Origin: CALDTK01 sp965215215 | GTDB taxonomy: Bacteria; Bacteroidota; Bacteroidia; Chitinophagales; Saprospiraceae | Direction of reading: 5' to 3' | NCBI GenBank assembly: GCA_965215215.1 | Contig: OZ244043.1 | Coordinates: 4,030,001 to 4,094,000, forward strand | Length of the DNA: 64,000 nt | Part shown: piece after piece, positions 51,318-59,927 of the stretch | How positions within the stretch are numbered: the first letter of the stretch is position 1 | How the letters are laid out: every line of letters begins with the position of its first letter | Notes under the pieces: model-generated | What the model saw: only the letters and a program-made list of their open reading frames with translations | What the model was told of the DNA's origin: nothing | Database searches by the model: none | Position numbers and translations under genes: made by a program

Positions 51318-52579
51318 GCCGCCAGCAGTACGACCGTACCCAGGAGCCACTCCCCGCGGTCGAGGTAGCTCACCGCCGGGAATCCCCGTCGGCTGAGCAA
51401 CCAAACGTAGACCAGCTTTTCGGCGGAGTACGCGACGACCGTTCCGACGGCCACGCCGAGTAGGCCCAAGCTGGGCAAGAGCAGAATGGATACGATTACG
51501 TTGAGTGCGGCCTCGGCCAGTCCGGTGAAGGTCATGATACGCTGCATGTCCAAGCTCACCAGCAGTGGGGTCGTGCTCACGAGCCGACTGGGCACCACGA
51601 GTAACATCGTCGTGAAGATGACGTGGGCGGGGTAGAAGGCCTCGCTGAACACGGACGGATACCACCAGCGGCAACTCGCGGCGAGCACGATGGCGAGCGG
51701 GAGGAACACGCGGTTGATCTTGCGCATGCGGCGCTTCAGCTGCGCGAGCATCCGGGTCGCACCCTCCTGCATTTCCGCGAGGGCCGTAGCGTTGAGCCCG
51801 GTGACCACCCCGAGGAGCAGCGGCAACTCCTGGGCGCCGTAACGCCACAGGGCTACGGCCGACTCGGGATCGCGGGCGGTGTAGCCGACCAGGGCGTGAT
51901 CGACCATGATCACGAGTACGGCGGTGAGTCCGTACACGCTCAGGCCCGAGGCGGATCGCCAGAACACGCGGCGCTCCCCGGCGGGCGGCAGCAGGGCGTC
52001 GCGCTTGCTCAGGTAGCTGGACGTGGTCCACATCAGGCGGTAGATCCCGCTGGCCGCCAGGCCCCACATGGCCAGGTAGAACGGTAGCCCGAAGAGTAGC
52101 GGCCCGACGAACAGACCGATTTGCAGCACGCTCGAGGAGAGCGAATAGACCAGCAGCCGCTCCGGCCGCCGGTCGGCGATGGCCTCCTGCTCCACGACCG
52201 AGCCGGCGAGACTCCCGAGCACGAACGCCCCGAAGGGAAGTCCGTAGTCGAGGCTCGGCGAGTCGAGGAGCAGGCCGCCGAGCAGCGGAAGCGCCGTGGC
52301 GAAGAGCCCGAATACGAGTAGGCTTCCGATCAGCACCAGCAGCAGGAAAAAGATGAACCAACGCTCGGGGAAGGCCGTCACCTGACGGACGCGGAGGTAG
52401 GCGTTGCCCAATCCATTCAACCAAAAAACGGTGAGCGCGTAGGCGACGTAGCGCAGGCCCTCGAAATTTCCGATTTCGGCCAGTCCGAGCCCGAGCTGCG
52501 CGAGCGCGACCATGGTCACCACGACCGTCGCCTGCCGGGCGGCCTGGTGGAGCTGGACCGCCCTCGCGAAACCGATCAA
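51275..52579 (-). CDS. Polysaccharide flippase-like membrane protein (MOP/Wzx superfamily)
   Basis: A 434-residue polytopic membrane protein with about 12 hydrophobic helices and basic cytoplasmic loops (QLKRRMRKINRVF). The LLPSLGLLGVAVGTVVAYS region and the overall pattern match lipid-linked oligosaccharide flippases. The exported lipid is unknown. Start TTG at 52577-52579 overlaps the preceding stop by 4 nt (TTGA), so it is coupled to the saccharopine-dehydrogenase gene. Confidence 0.78.
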   Translation of the reverse strand: MIGFARAVQLHQAARQATVVVTMVALAQLGLGLAEIGNFEGLRYVAYALTVFWLNGLGNAYLRVRQVTAFPERWFIFFLLLVLIGSLLVFGLFATALPLLGGLLLDSPSLDYGLPFGAFVLGSLAGSVVEQEAIADRRPERLLVYSLSSSVLQIGLFVGPLLFGLPFYLAMWGLAASGIYRLMWTTSSYLSKRDALLPPAGERRVFWRSASGLSVYGLTAVLVIMVDHALVGYTARDPESAVALWRYGAQELPLLLGVVTGLNATALAEMQEGATRMLAQLKRRMRKINRVFLPLAIVLAASCRWWYPSVFSEAFYPAHVIFTTMLLVVPSRLVSTTPLLVSLDMQRIMTFTGLAEAALNVIVSILLLPSLGLLGVAVGTVVAYSAEKLVYVWLLSRRGFPAVSYLDRGEWLLGTVVLLAAYFVGTDFSALARV

Positions 52580-53931
52580 GCCGCCGTGCGAGCGGGGATG
52601 GCCACATCCTGCTCCTCGAAACGTACCCCGTACTCCTCGAGCTCGGCGAGTACCGGTTCGTACACTTCGTTCATGACGGGGATGGCGACGCCCCGGCTCG
52701 CGATTCTCTCCTGAGACATGAGTCGCAGGAAGATCCCGAGGGGTAGGCCGACGAGCCTAGACATGGCCGTCTCCCCGTTCACGTCGCCGCGCATCACCAT
52801 CGTCGCGATCCGTTCGCGGTGCTCGCCGTCGAGCCGGTACTCGAAGTGGTGCTGCATCACCACCAAATCGACGTCGTTCGCTTTCATAACCATACGGCGC
52901 TCCATGAGGTCCTGTAGGATCAGCGCCGGCGTGGCGTCCTTGATCTTGATGCGCTTCTTGCGGAACAAGCCGAGCCAGTCCAGGCGCCTCATCACCGGTG
53001 AGTTCGGGGTCTGACCGATCATGTCGGCGATTCGCTCCTTCACGCTGGCGCCCACCAAGTCGCGGGGCGCGTAAGCGTCCATGAGCTCGTGGTAGCTCAT
53101 TTGCCGGGAGGTCAGTATGGGGAAGTGCGCGTCGGTCATGCCGATCTTGACGAGCGCGTCCCAGGCCTCGCAGAAGCCGGGGTAGCGGAGGGTACCGCGT
53201 ATGAGCGTCGGGATGTTGGACAGTCCGTAAGCCTCACGGTACAGTAGCGAGTCCCGGTTCGGGTACCAGTCGAGCGTCCCGATGCCGGGTACCTCGACCT
53301 GACTCGTGGATTGAAAAAGTCGGTTGTACGGAATGCAGCGCAACTTGCTGTCCTCCAGGAAGTGAGCGGTGCCCTGCCCGGCCAGCACCACGTTGCGCGG
53401 ATTCCAGCTCAGCTTGTAGTGCCAGGGGTTGTCGTCCGACTCCGGGGCGACGAGCCCGCCGGTGTAAGACCGGAAGGCGAGAATCTCGGCTCCCTTCGTC
53501 CGCAGATCGGTCAGGGTACGCATCGCCGACATGTGGTCTACCCCCGGGTCGAGGCCCATCTCGCCCATAAAGATGAGCTCCTTCTCGCGTGCCTCGTCAC
53601 CGAGTCGGTAGAGCTCCTGCGACACGTAGCTCGCCGTGATGAGGTGTTTGCGGAGCCGGATGCAGTCGTGCGCTACCTCGAGGTGGAGGTGCGCCGGCAA
53701 CAGGCTTACCACAACGTCGGAACGGGCGATCAAGTCCCGGCGATCGTTGTTCTTGCCCACGTCGAGCCACGCGGCTATACCACGCGGATTGTCGCCCACC
53801 TTCGCCTTCGCCGCGTCTAAATTGGAGTCGGCAACGGTCACCCGCCACCGCATCTCCGAAGCCTTCGAGAGGCAATAGTCGATGAGCGCGCCCGCGGAGC
53901 GCCCGGCACCGATAATCAATAGATTCGTCAT
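52576..53931 (-). CDS. Saccharopine dehydrogenase C-terminal-domain protein (LYS9-like)
   Basis: A 451-residue NAD(P)-dependent protein. The Rossmann loop is LLIIGAGRSAGALI; VVSLLPAHLHLEVAHDCI, GLDPGVDHMSAM and GTLRYPGFCEAWDAL are typical of saccharopine reductases. It may act in lysine metabolism (saccharopine to glutamate plus aminoadipate semialdehyde or the reverse). No other lysine gene is adjacent, and a different imine substrate is possible. A TACTTTGC box (53957-53964, minus strand) lies 25 nt before the ATG. Confidence 0.85.
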   Translation of the reverse strand: MTNLLIIGAGRSAGALIDYCLSKASEMRWRVTVADSNLDAAKAKVGDNPRGIAAWLDVGKNNDRRDLIARSDVVVSLLPAHLHLEVAHDCIRLRKHLITASYVSQELYRLGDEAREKELIFMGEMGLDPGVDHMSAMRTLTDLRTKGAEILAFRSYTGGLVAPESDDNPWHYKLSWNPRNVVLAGQGTAHFLEDSKLRCIPYNRLFQSTSQVEVPGIGTLDWYPNRDSLLYREAYGLSNIPTLIRGTLRYPGFCEAWDALVKIGMTDAHFPILTSRQMSYHELMDAYAPRDLVGASVKERIADMIGQTPNSPVMRRLDWLGLFRKKRIKIKDATPALILQDLMERRMVMKANDVDLVVMQHHFEYRLDGEHRERIATMVMRGDVNGETAMSRLVGLPLGIFLRLMSQERIASRGVAIPVMNEVYEPVLAELEEYGVRFEEQDVAIPARTAA

Positions 53932-53980
53932 GAGTTTGGTTAGGCAAGGGACGCCGGCAAAGTATGGACCCTAAATTAGA

Positions 53981-54499
53981 ATGAGGAAAGAGAGAATCTG
54001 CGTGGAGTTCTACCGCTACGAGCCTGTGGAGGTCACCGCCGCGGACGCCGAGTTGTTGGCCGCCGCAAACAGCGCTACGGACCTGGCCTACGCCCCGTAC
54101 AGTCGTTTCCGGGTGGGGGCCGCCGGACTGTTGGCGGGCGGTCGGATCGTTAGAGCGGCAAATCTCGAAAACGCGGCGTACCCGCAGTGCCTCTGCGCCG
54201 AGGCAAATTTGTTGGGCACCTTGCACTCTCAGTATCCCGGGGAGGTTTTACTAACGATGGCCATTGCCGTGTCTAGCGAGGTAGAGCGATCCGAGGTTGC
54301 CGCGCCCTGCTGATCGTGCCGACAACAACTCTACGAAGCCGAACAGCGCCAGGGTACACCCATCCGCATCCTACTCGCGCTCGGCGACGGTGGGTGCGTA
54401 CGGATCGACTCCGTGGACCAGCTACTCCCACTCGGTTTTCGCCTCGTAACGGACCCGCTCCAGGATAGCGTTACCGAAAATACTCAGTCCGGCGTTTAG
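53981..54499 (+). pseudogene. cdd: Cytidine deaminase gene interrupted by an in-frame TGA between the zinc cysteines
   Basis: Residues 1-110 match cytidine deaminases: AYAPYSRFRVGAAGLL, the substrate region NLENAAYP, and the catalytic LCAEANLL with C72 and E74. The protein stops at TGA 54311-54313 right after VAAPC. The same frame then continues as SCRQQLYEAEQRQGTP and ends with SVDQLLPLGF, the normal family C-terminus. The family motif PCGxCRQ thus reads PC-stop-SCRQ: TGA replaces the Gly codon, a single change from GGA. The frame runs on to TAG at 54497-54499. Without the last zinc Cys the 110-residue product should be inactive. The 3' part overlaps a convergent gene. Confidence 0.85.
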
Positions 54500-54685
54500 G
54501 ATCACCAGCCCGAGCGTCCCTTTACCGACCCAGCCCAGGGTATCGGGTCGGGCGTGTTTCGCGTGGCCGGCTTCCCACGCCACGCAGTAGCCGGCCCCCA
54601 CCAGCGCCAAGCCCGTACCGCCCTGCAGCAACCAGTTGCGCTTATGCTGCGCCGGATTCGTTTCGGATTTTGGGTGAGCTTCCAT
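54422..54685 (-). CDS. Small two-helix membrane protein, unknown function
   Basis: An 87-residue protein (ATG at 54683-54685). A polar N-terminus (KSETNPAQHKRN) is followed by two hydrophobic helices (about 20-40 and 52-72) with a charged loop HAKHARPDT and a charged tail. The pattern GTLGLVILNAGLSIFG resembles a small conserved Bacteroidota membrane family whose function is unknown. It overlaps the end of kdsB by 44 nt and the 3' part of the broken cdd. Confidence 0.65.
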   Translation of the reverse strand: MEAHPKSETNPAQHKRNWLLQGGTGLALVGAGYCVAWEAGHAKHARPDTLGWVGKGTLGLVILNAGLSIFGNAILERVRYEAKTEWE

Positions 54686-55439
54686 CGGCTGTCGATCGGT
54701 AATAAGTTCGGGCGCGGTCCAGGTCGAAGGTAGTGTCGACGCCACGCTCCGAGCTCGGTGCTTCCACGCACCGAATGGGGTAACCGTGCGCCAACCACCG
54801 AAGTTGCTCGAGCGCTTCGAGTCGTTCCAGCGCGTGTACCGGCAACCGCGTCAGCTTCCGCAAAACGGAGAGTCGGTACCCGTAGATCCCGAGGTGGCGG
54901 AAGTGATGCGACATCGGCCCCGCGTCGGCCGCTCTCGCGTCGCGTACGTGCGGGATCGGACTTCGCGAAAAGTACAAGGCGCGCTGGTTTTCCCCGATGG
55001 CCACTTTGACCGCGTTGTGGTCGAGGAGTACCGCCTCGGTGCTCAGGCGCTCACAGGCGGTCACGATCGCGTCGCCGGCCCCGCGGAGGGCCTCCGCCAT
55101 CCGCGCGAATACCGCTCCGCCGACGAAGGGCTCGTCGCCCTGGGCATTCAGGATGAGGGTGTCCGCTCCGAGTCGGAGCAACTCGGCGGCCTTGGCTACG
55201 CGGTCGGTACCGGACGGGAGCTCCGGGTCCGTGAGCACGGCCGTAAAGCCGGCACCCTCCACGGCGGCCTGTACCGCCGCGTGATCCACCGCTACGTACA
55301 CGTCGGTGAAAACGCCGCTGCTACGCAAGTTTTCGCAGGTCCGCACAACGAGTGGTGCGCCCCCCAAATCCGCCAGCATCTTCGCTTCCATCCGCTCGGA
55401 AGCATATCGTGCGGGTATAATGGCAACTACTTCGGACAT
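54642..55439 (-). CDS. kdsB: 3-deoxy-manno-octulosonate cytidylyltransferase (CMP-Kdo synthetase)
   Basis: A 265-residue cytoplasmic enzyme activating Kdo with CTP for lipopolysaccharide. Visible are IIPARYASERMEAKML, TDPELPSGTDRVAKAA, NAQGDEPFV, YFSRSPIPHVRD, HLGIYGYRLSVL and the LERLEALEQLRWL motif. The N-terminal IPARYAS-R is normal. The C-terminal 17 residues after DLDRART extend beyond most homologues and overlap the next gene. ATG at 55437-55439. Confidence 0.95.
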   Translation of the reverse strand: MSEVVAIIPARYASERMEAKMLADLGGAPLVVRTCENLRSSGVFTDVYVAVDHAAVQAAVEGAGFTAVLTDPELPSGTDRVAKAAELLRLGADTLILNAQGDEPFVGGAVFARMAEALRGAGDAIVTACERLSTEAVLLDHNAVKVAIGENQRALYFSRSPIPHVRDARAADAGPMSHHFRHLGIYGYRLSVLRKLTRLPVHALERLEALEQLRWLAHGYPIRCVEAPSSERGVDTTFDLDRARTYYRSTADGSSPKIRNESGAA

Positions 55440-55481
55440 AGGAGACGTTAAGTTCGCGGACCAGCGACAAAGCAGACGGCA

Positions 55482-56333
55482 ATGAAACACTTACGCGCCG
55501 CCCTCGCCGTGGCGGTTACTCTTTTAGTACTAGGCTCCGCGGGGGCGGACGGCGGGGACTCCCTCCGCTACCTCCTGCCGGGCGATACGGTGATGCTCGA
55601 GATTACCCCGACCCAGCGCAAGTTTACCCGGCACGTCTTCGCCCCGAAGCAGACGGTGTATTCGTTGTCCAGGTTTTACGGCCAGGACCTCGAGCAGGTC
55701 TACGCGCTCAACCCCGGTCTCGCCTCGGGTGTCGCCGGCGTGGGGGACACCGTCAGGATCGGGGTGCCCAACTTCGCCATCAATCGCTTCCGCAAGACGA
55801 GTTTTAGCGAAAGCGATTTCGCGCGCGTGTGCTACCGCGTGAACCCGGGTGAGACCGTGTACCACATCGCGCGAACCATCTTCCGGATGCCGGTGGACAC
55901 CCTGCTTACCCTCAACGGACTGGCGGGACCCACCCTGCAGCCCGGACAGGTGCTACAGGTGGGTTGGCTCCCGGTAGCCGGCGTCGCCGACCGCGTGCAG
56001 CCCCAGCGGATCGACCCCCTGATGCGCGTCAATTACCGCAATTTCAAGCAGTACGAGAAGCAGGCCGACCACCCGAGCCCGGTCCGGGGCGTAGCCACCT
56101 GGATGGAGGGCAGCGGCGAGGCGAGCGGCTCGCTGTTCGCGCTGAGCGAGGAGGCGGAGGCGGGTACGTTCCTGAAGATCACGAACGCGGCCAACAAGAA
56201 GGTCGCCTACGTGCGTGTGATCGGCCGACCCGCGCCCAACGTCCGCCGGGAGCGCGTGGCCTTGGAGCTATCCGGCACGGCCGCCCGCGTGCTCGCCGCG
56301 ACCGAACGCAACTTTTACGTGTTGATCGAGTAA
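55482..56333 (+). CDS. Secreted protein with two LysM domains
   Basis: A 283-residue exported protein (signal 1-22, ending GSAGAD). The first LysM (about 52-95: HVFAPKQTVYSLSRFYGQDLE..., continuing YALNPGLASGV) and the second (about 117-160: YRVNPGETVYHIARTIFRMP, then LLTLNGLAG) bind peptidoglycan. Residues 205-283 (EASGSLFALSEEAEAGTFL, KKVAYVRVIG) resemble a double-psi barrel as in RlpA-like proteins, though without a clear catalytic Asp-His pair. It is the first gene of a unit with a cystathionine beta-synthase-like gene and porP/sprF. Confidence 0.85.
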   Translation: MKHLRAALAVAVTLLVLGSAGADGGDSLRYLLPGDTVMLEITPTQRKFTRHVFAPKQTVYSLSRFYGQDLEQVYALNPGLASGVAGVGDTVRIGVPNFAINRFRKTSFSESDFARVCYRVNPGETVYHIARTIFRMPVDTLLTLNGLAGPTLQPGQVLQVGWLPVAGVADRVQPQRIDPLMRVNYRNFKQYEKQADHPSPVRGVATWMEGSGEASGSLFALSEEAEAGTFLKITNAANKKVAYVRVIGRPAPNVRRERVALELSGTAARVLAATERNFYVLIE

Positions 56334-56348
56334 GAAAGCGCCCGTAGC

Positions 56349-57707
56349 ATGGATTACAAAGAGAATGTACTCGAGACGATCGGTAATACCCCACTGATCC
56401 GACTCCACCGCGTAGTCGACCGAGTGCCGGCCCTCGTGCTGGCGAAGGTGGAGACCTTCAATCCGGGTCACAGCATCAAGGACCGTATGGCGGTGAAGAT
56501 GCTCGACGACGCCGAGGCCCGCGGCGACATCCACCCCGGCGGTACCATCATCGAGTGCACGAGCGGCAACACGGGCATGGGACTCGCGCTGGCCGGGGTG
56601 GTGCGCGGCTACCGCTGCATCTTCACGACGAGCGACAAGCAGTCGAAGGAGAAGATCGACCTACTCAAAGCGGTTGGCGCGGAGGTGATCGTGTGCCCGA
56701 CCAACGTCGAGGCCGACGATCCGCGGAGCTACTACTCCGTCGCGAGGCGCCTGAGCGAGGAGATACCGAACTCGTTCTGGTTTAACCAGTACGACAACCT
56801 CTCCAACCGCGAAGCACACTACGAGAGTACCGGTCCGGAGATCTGGCGCCAGACCGACGGCAAGATCACGCACCTCGTGGTGGGCGTCGGTACCGGCGGT
56901 ACCGTCAGCGGTACGGCCCGCTACCTCAAGGAGCAAAACCCGAACGTCAAGATTTGGGGTATCGACACCTACGGTTCCGTATTCAAGAAGTACAAGGAGA
57001 CGGGGGTCTTCGACGAAAAGGAGATCTACCCCTACGTGACCGAAGGGATCGGCGAGGACATCCTACCCAAAAACGTCGATTTCGACCTGATCGATCGCTT
57101 CGAAAAGGTAACCGACAAGGATGGGGCGGTAATGACGCGCCGGCTGGCTAAAGAGGAGGGCCTGCTGCAGGGGTACTCCTGCGGGTCGGCCGTAGCCGGG
57201 CTCGTTCAGCTCGCCGACGAGTTGACCGCCGAGGACGTCGTCGTCGTGATCTTCCACGACCACGGCTCACGCTACATCGGCAAGGTGTACAACGACGACT
57301 GGATGCGCGAGCGCGGTTGGCTCGACGCGGCGGTGTGCGTTCGCGACGTACTGCGCATGAAGACCGATCGCGCCTTCCATACCGTATCGCCTACCACCCC
57401 GCTCGAGGAGGCCTTCCGCCTCATGAAAGACCGCGAGTTGAGTCAGCTCCCGGTGTTCGACGGGGAGGAGATGGTGGGCTCGCTCACGGAGAGCGCCGTG
57501 CTCGGTTACATCCTCGATCACGGATCGGAGGGAAAAAATGCGCTGGTCCGTGAAGCTATGGGCAAACCTTTTCCGTTGGTAGAGGACAGCGATGCGCTCT
57601 CCAAGCTCTCGCGCTACATCAGTCGGGACGTGCCCGCCGTCATCGCGCGTGAGCGTTCCGGCGGACTGCAGATTCTGACCAACTACGATATCGTCCGCGC
57701 GCTATGA
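56349..57707 (+). CDS. Cystathionine beta-synthase-like PLP enzyme with CBS domains
   Basis: A 452-residue fold-II PLP enzyme. The PLP lysine is K44 in GHSIKDRMAVK; TSGNTGMGLAL and VGVGTGGTVSGTARYL bind substrate and phosphate. Two CBS motifs follow (about 340-452: FHTVSPTTPLEEAFRLM, SQLPVFDGEEMVGSL, DVPAVIARERSGG). Such proteins make cystathionine from serine and homocysteine or cysteine from O-acetylserine. The CBS pair, which binds adenosyl ligands in related enzymes, favours cystathionine beta-synthase. It overlaps the next gene by 4 nt. Confidence 0.9.
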   Translation: MDYKENVLETIGNTPLIRLHRVVDRVPALVLAKVETFNPGHSIKDRMAVKMLDDAEARGDIHPGGTIIECTSGNTGMGLALAGVVRGYRCIFTTSDKQSKEKIDLLKAVGAEVIVCPTNVEADDPRSYYSVARRLSEEIPNSFWFNQYDNLSNREAHYESTGPEIWRQTDGKITHLVVGVGTGGTVSGTARYLKEQNPNVKIWGIDTYGSVFKKYKETGVFDEKEIYPYVTEGIGEDILPKNVDFDLIDRFEKVTDKDGAVMTRRLAKEEGLLQGYSCGSAVAGLVQLADELTAEDVVVVIFHDHGSRYIGKVYNDDWMRERGWLDAAVCVRDVLRMKTDRAFHTVSPTTPLEEAFRLMKDRELSQLPVFDGEEMVGSLTESAVLGYILDHGSEGKNALVREAMGKPFPLVEDSDALSKLSRYISRDVPAVIARERSGGLQILTNYDIVRAL

Positions 57708-58765
57708 GGCCAATCCTGTTCGCTCTCTTCATACTAACCGCGGTCGCCGGCACGGTGCGCGGACAGGATGTCCACTTTACCCAGTTCTACGCGAGTCCCA
57801 TGCTGCTCAACCCGGGCCTCACCGGTGCCTTCGCCGGGCAGCTACGCGCCTCGGCCATCTACCGGGACCAGTACCGGGGACTGCTGCAAAACTCGCTCGT
57901 GACCACCACCGCGGCCCTCGACTTTCGGTTCCCGCTGCGCCCGAACGGTCGGGAGAACGGCGATGCGGCCGCGGCGGGCATCGTGTTCTTCAACGATCGG
58001 GTCCGGGAATTCGACTTCTCGCACAACCAGATCATAGCCAGCGGCGCTTACCACAAGTTGCTCGACAAGGCCACCAACCAGCTGCTCTCCGGCGGGCTGC
58101 AGGTCGGTATCGGCCAGCGTAACATCAACTACGGCAGCCTCACCTTCGAGGACGAGTTCGAAATCCAAGGCGACGGTACCCCGGGCTACTTCGGGACCAC
58201 CGGGGAGTCGTTGCCCACCAATAACATCTCGTACTTCGACGCCTCGGTCGGACTCAACTACAGCTACGCACCGCGTAACCGGGCTAGTTTCTACGTGGGC
58301 GCCGCGGCCTTTCACCTCAACGAGCCGGACCTGAGCTTTTACACCCGGCAGGAGGATCCCGAGGTCGAGTCCCTACCTCTACGGCGCAAATACGTGCTCC
58401 ACGGCGCGGCTTACCTACCGGTGAGTTCGACGGTCACCGTCTCCCCGCGCGCACTCGCTATGGCGCAGGGACCGAGCCTCGAGGCGCTGGTCGGAACCAA
58501 CGTCCGCTTTCAGCTCGACGACTTCTCCAGCAGCGCCATGCACCTCGGCAGCTGGGTACGAGGCGTCAAGAACGACGACGGCTTCGGCACGGACGCGGTG
58601 GTCGCGTTGCTCGGCTTCGAATACAACAACTTCCTACTCGGCACGAGCTACGACCTCGGCTTGAGCGGGCTTACCGCGGGCTCCCGCGGCCGTGGCGCGT
58701 TAGAGATCTCGCTCGCCTACCTCGGCAATTACGAGAACGACTCGCTACTCTGTCCGCAGTTTTAG
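57704..58765 (+). CDS. PorP/SprF family type IX secretion membrane protein
   Basis: A 353-residue outer-membrane beta-barrel with a signal peptide (1-20). The family start DVHFTQFYASPMLLNPGLTGAF (split as VHFTQFYASPMLLNP and GLTGAF) is diagnostic, as are YRDQYRG, AAGIVFFNDR and GASYHKLL-like GAYHKLLDKATN. PorP/SprF proteins help type IX secretion and surface attachment of sorting-domain proteins such as the GH5 enzyme at 18-21 kb. It is the third gene of the LysM unit. Confidence 0.93.
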   Translation: MRPILFALFILTAVAGTVRGQDVHFTQFYASPMLLNPGLTGAFAGQLRASAIYRDQYRGLLQNSLVTTTAALDFRFPLRPNGRENGDAAAAGIVFFNDRVREFDFSHNQIIASGAYHKLLDKATNQLLSGGLQVGIGQRNINYGSLTFEDEFEIQGDGTPGYFGTTGESLPTNNISYFDASVGLNYSYAPRNRASFYVGAAAFHLNEPDLSFYTRQEDPEVESLPLRRKYVLHGAAYLPVSSTVTVSPRALAMAQGPSLEALVGTNVRFQLDDFSSSAMHLGSWVRGVKNDDGFGTDAVVALLGFEYNNFLLGTSYDLGLSGLTAGSRGRGALEISLAYLGNYENDSLLCPQF

Positions 58766-58789
58766 GTTCCCCGGTGCAGGGCGCTCGGA

Positions 58790-59914
58790 TCAGTACGCGA
58801 TCGCACCTACTAGATCGAGCCCGTAGCCGTCGAGTGCGACCCGCCGCTTCGGATGGTTGGTGAGCAGTCGCATTCGCTTCACCCCGAGCTCCCGCAAGAT
58901 TTGAGCGCCGATGCCGAAGTCGCGCTGCTCCGCTTTCGCTAAATCGGGGGGTGCGGTCTCCCGCTCCGACATGCTACGCAGTACGCTGAGTAGGTCGTCG
59001 GAGTTTTCGCCGTGACGCATCACGAGCAGTACGCCCGTGCCCTCCGCGGCGATCGCGCGGAGGCTGCGTTGGAATTCGTTGCCTTCGTCGCTCAACAGGA
59101 CGGCCACCACGTCGCGCGCGTCGTAGCTGGATTGCACGCGGACCAGCACGTCGTCGTCGGCCGACCACTGCCCCATGGACAGTGCGAGGTGGAGATCGCC
59201 GTTGGTCGTCTGCCGGAAGGCACGCAGCCTCAGTTCGCCAAAACGGCTCGGAATATCGAGTTCGATCTCCTGGCTTACGAGTCGCTCGGTTTTCATCCGG
59301 TAGGCGACTAAGTCCTTGATCGTGATGATGCGCAGGTCGAAACGCTCGGCGATCAGACGCAACTCGGGCAGCCGGGCCATGGTCCCGTCCTCGTTCATAA
59401 CCTCGACTACGACGCCGACGGGGGGCAGTCCGGCCAGTCGAGCTAGATCGATGGACGCCTCGGTGTGTCCGGTCCGGCGCAACACGCCCCCGGGCTTGGC
59501 GCGCAGCGGGAACACGTGTCCCGGGCGGGCGAAATCCGCGGCGGTAAACTCCTCGGAGCTCAGGGCCCGAATGCAGGTGGCGCGGTCGTAGGCGCTAATC
59601 CCGGTGGTGCAGCCGTGACCGATCAGGTCGACGGAGACGGTGAAGGCGGTTTCGTGGAGCTCCGTGTTCTCGGGGACCATGGGGCTGAGGTTGAACCTCT
59701 CGGCGAGCTCCGCGTCGATCGGCGCGCAAATCAGGCCGCGCGCGTGAGTCGCCATGAAGTTGACGATCTCCGGGGTGATGGTAGCGCCGCAGGTCACGAA
59801 ATCACCTTCGTTCTCCCGATCCTCGTCGTCGACCACGATGATGACCCGCCCCTTCTTTAGCTCCTCGATCGCGGATTCGATCGTATCCAAACCCTGAGCT
59901 GTGAGTGTCTCCAT
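58790..59914 (-). CDS. ribB: 3,4-dihydroxy-2-butanone-4-phosphate synthase with a decayed GTP cyclohydrolase II domain
   Basis: A 374-residue protein of RibBA layout. The RibB half (about 1-205) is intact: VDDEDRENEGDF, GHGCTTGISAYDRA and RRTGHTEASIDLARLAG. The RibA half keeps the fold (GIGAQILRELGV, RMRLLTNHP, GYGLDLVG) but has lost its zinc site: HSEC is QSSY with Y264, and RCDCG is LSDEG with S275 and E277 in place of both Cys. The RQEGRGIGL loop is also gone (MRHGENSDD). It should make dihydroxybutanone phosphate but not hydrolyse GTP, so a separate RibA is needed. It starts 13 nt after the glycosyltransferase. Confidence 0.9.
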   Translation of the reverse strand: METLTAQGLDTIESAIEELKKGRVIIVVDDEDRENEGDFVTCGATITPEIVNFMATHARGLICAPIDAELAERFNLSPMVPENTELHETAFTVSVDLIGHGCTTGISAYDRATCIRALSSEEFTAADFARPGHVFPLRAKPGGVLRRTGHTEASIDLARLAGLPPVGVVVEVMNEDGTMARLPELRLIAERFDLRIITIKDLVAYRMKTERLVSQEIELDIPSRFGELRLRAFRQTTNGDLHLALSMGQWSADDDVLVRVQSSYDARDVVAVLLSDEGNEFQRSLRAIAAEGTGVLLVMRHGENSDDLLSVLRSMSERETAPPDLAKAEQRDFGIGAQILRELGVKRMRLLTNHPKRRVALDGYGLDLVGAIAY

Positions 59915-59927
59915 AGTGCAAGTACAA

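Noticed and set aside
54311..54313. TGA in cdd as a selenocysteine codon.
   Set aside because: The family residue at this site is Gly, not Cys, and I saw no selenocysteine-insertion hairpin immediately downstream; a nonsense change is simpler.
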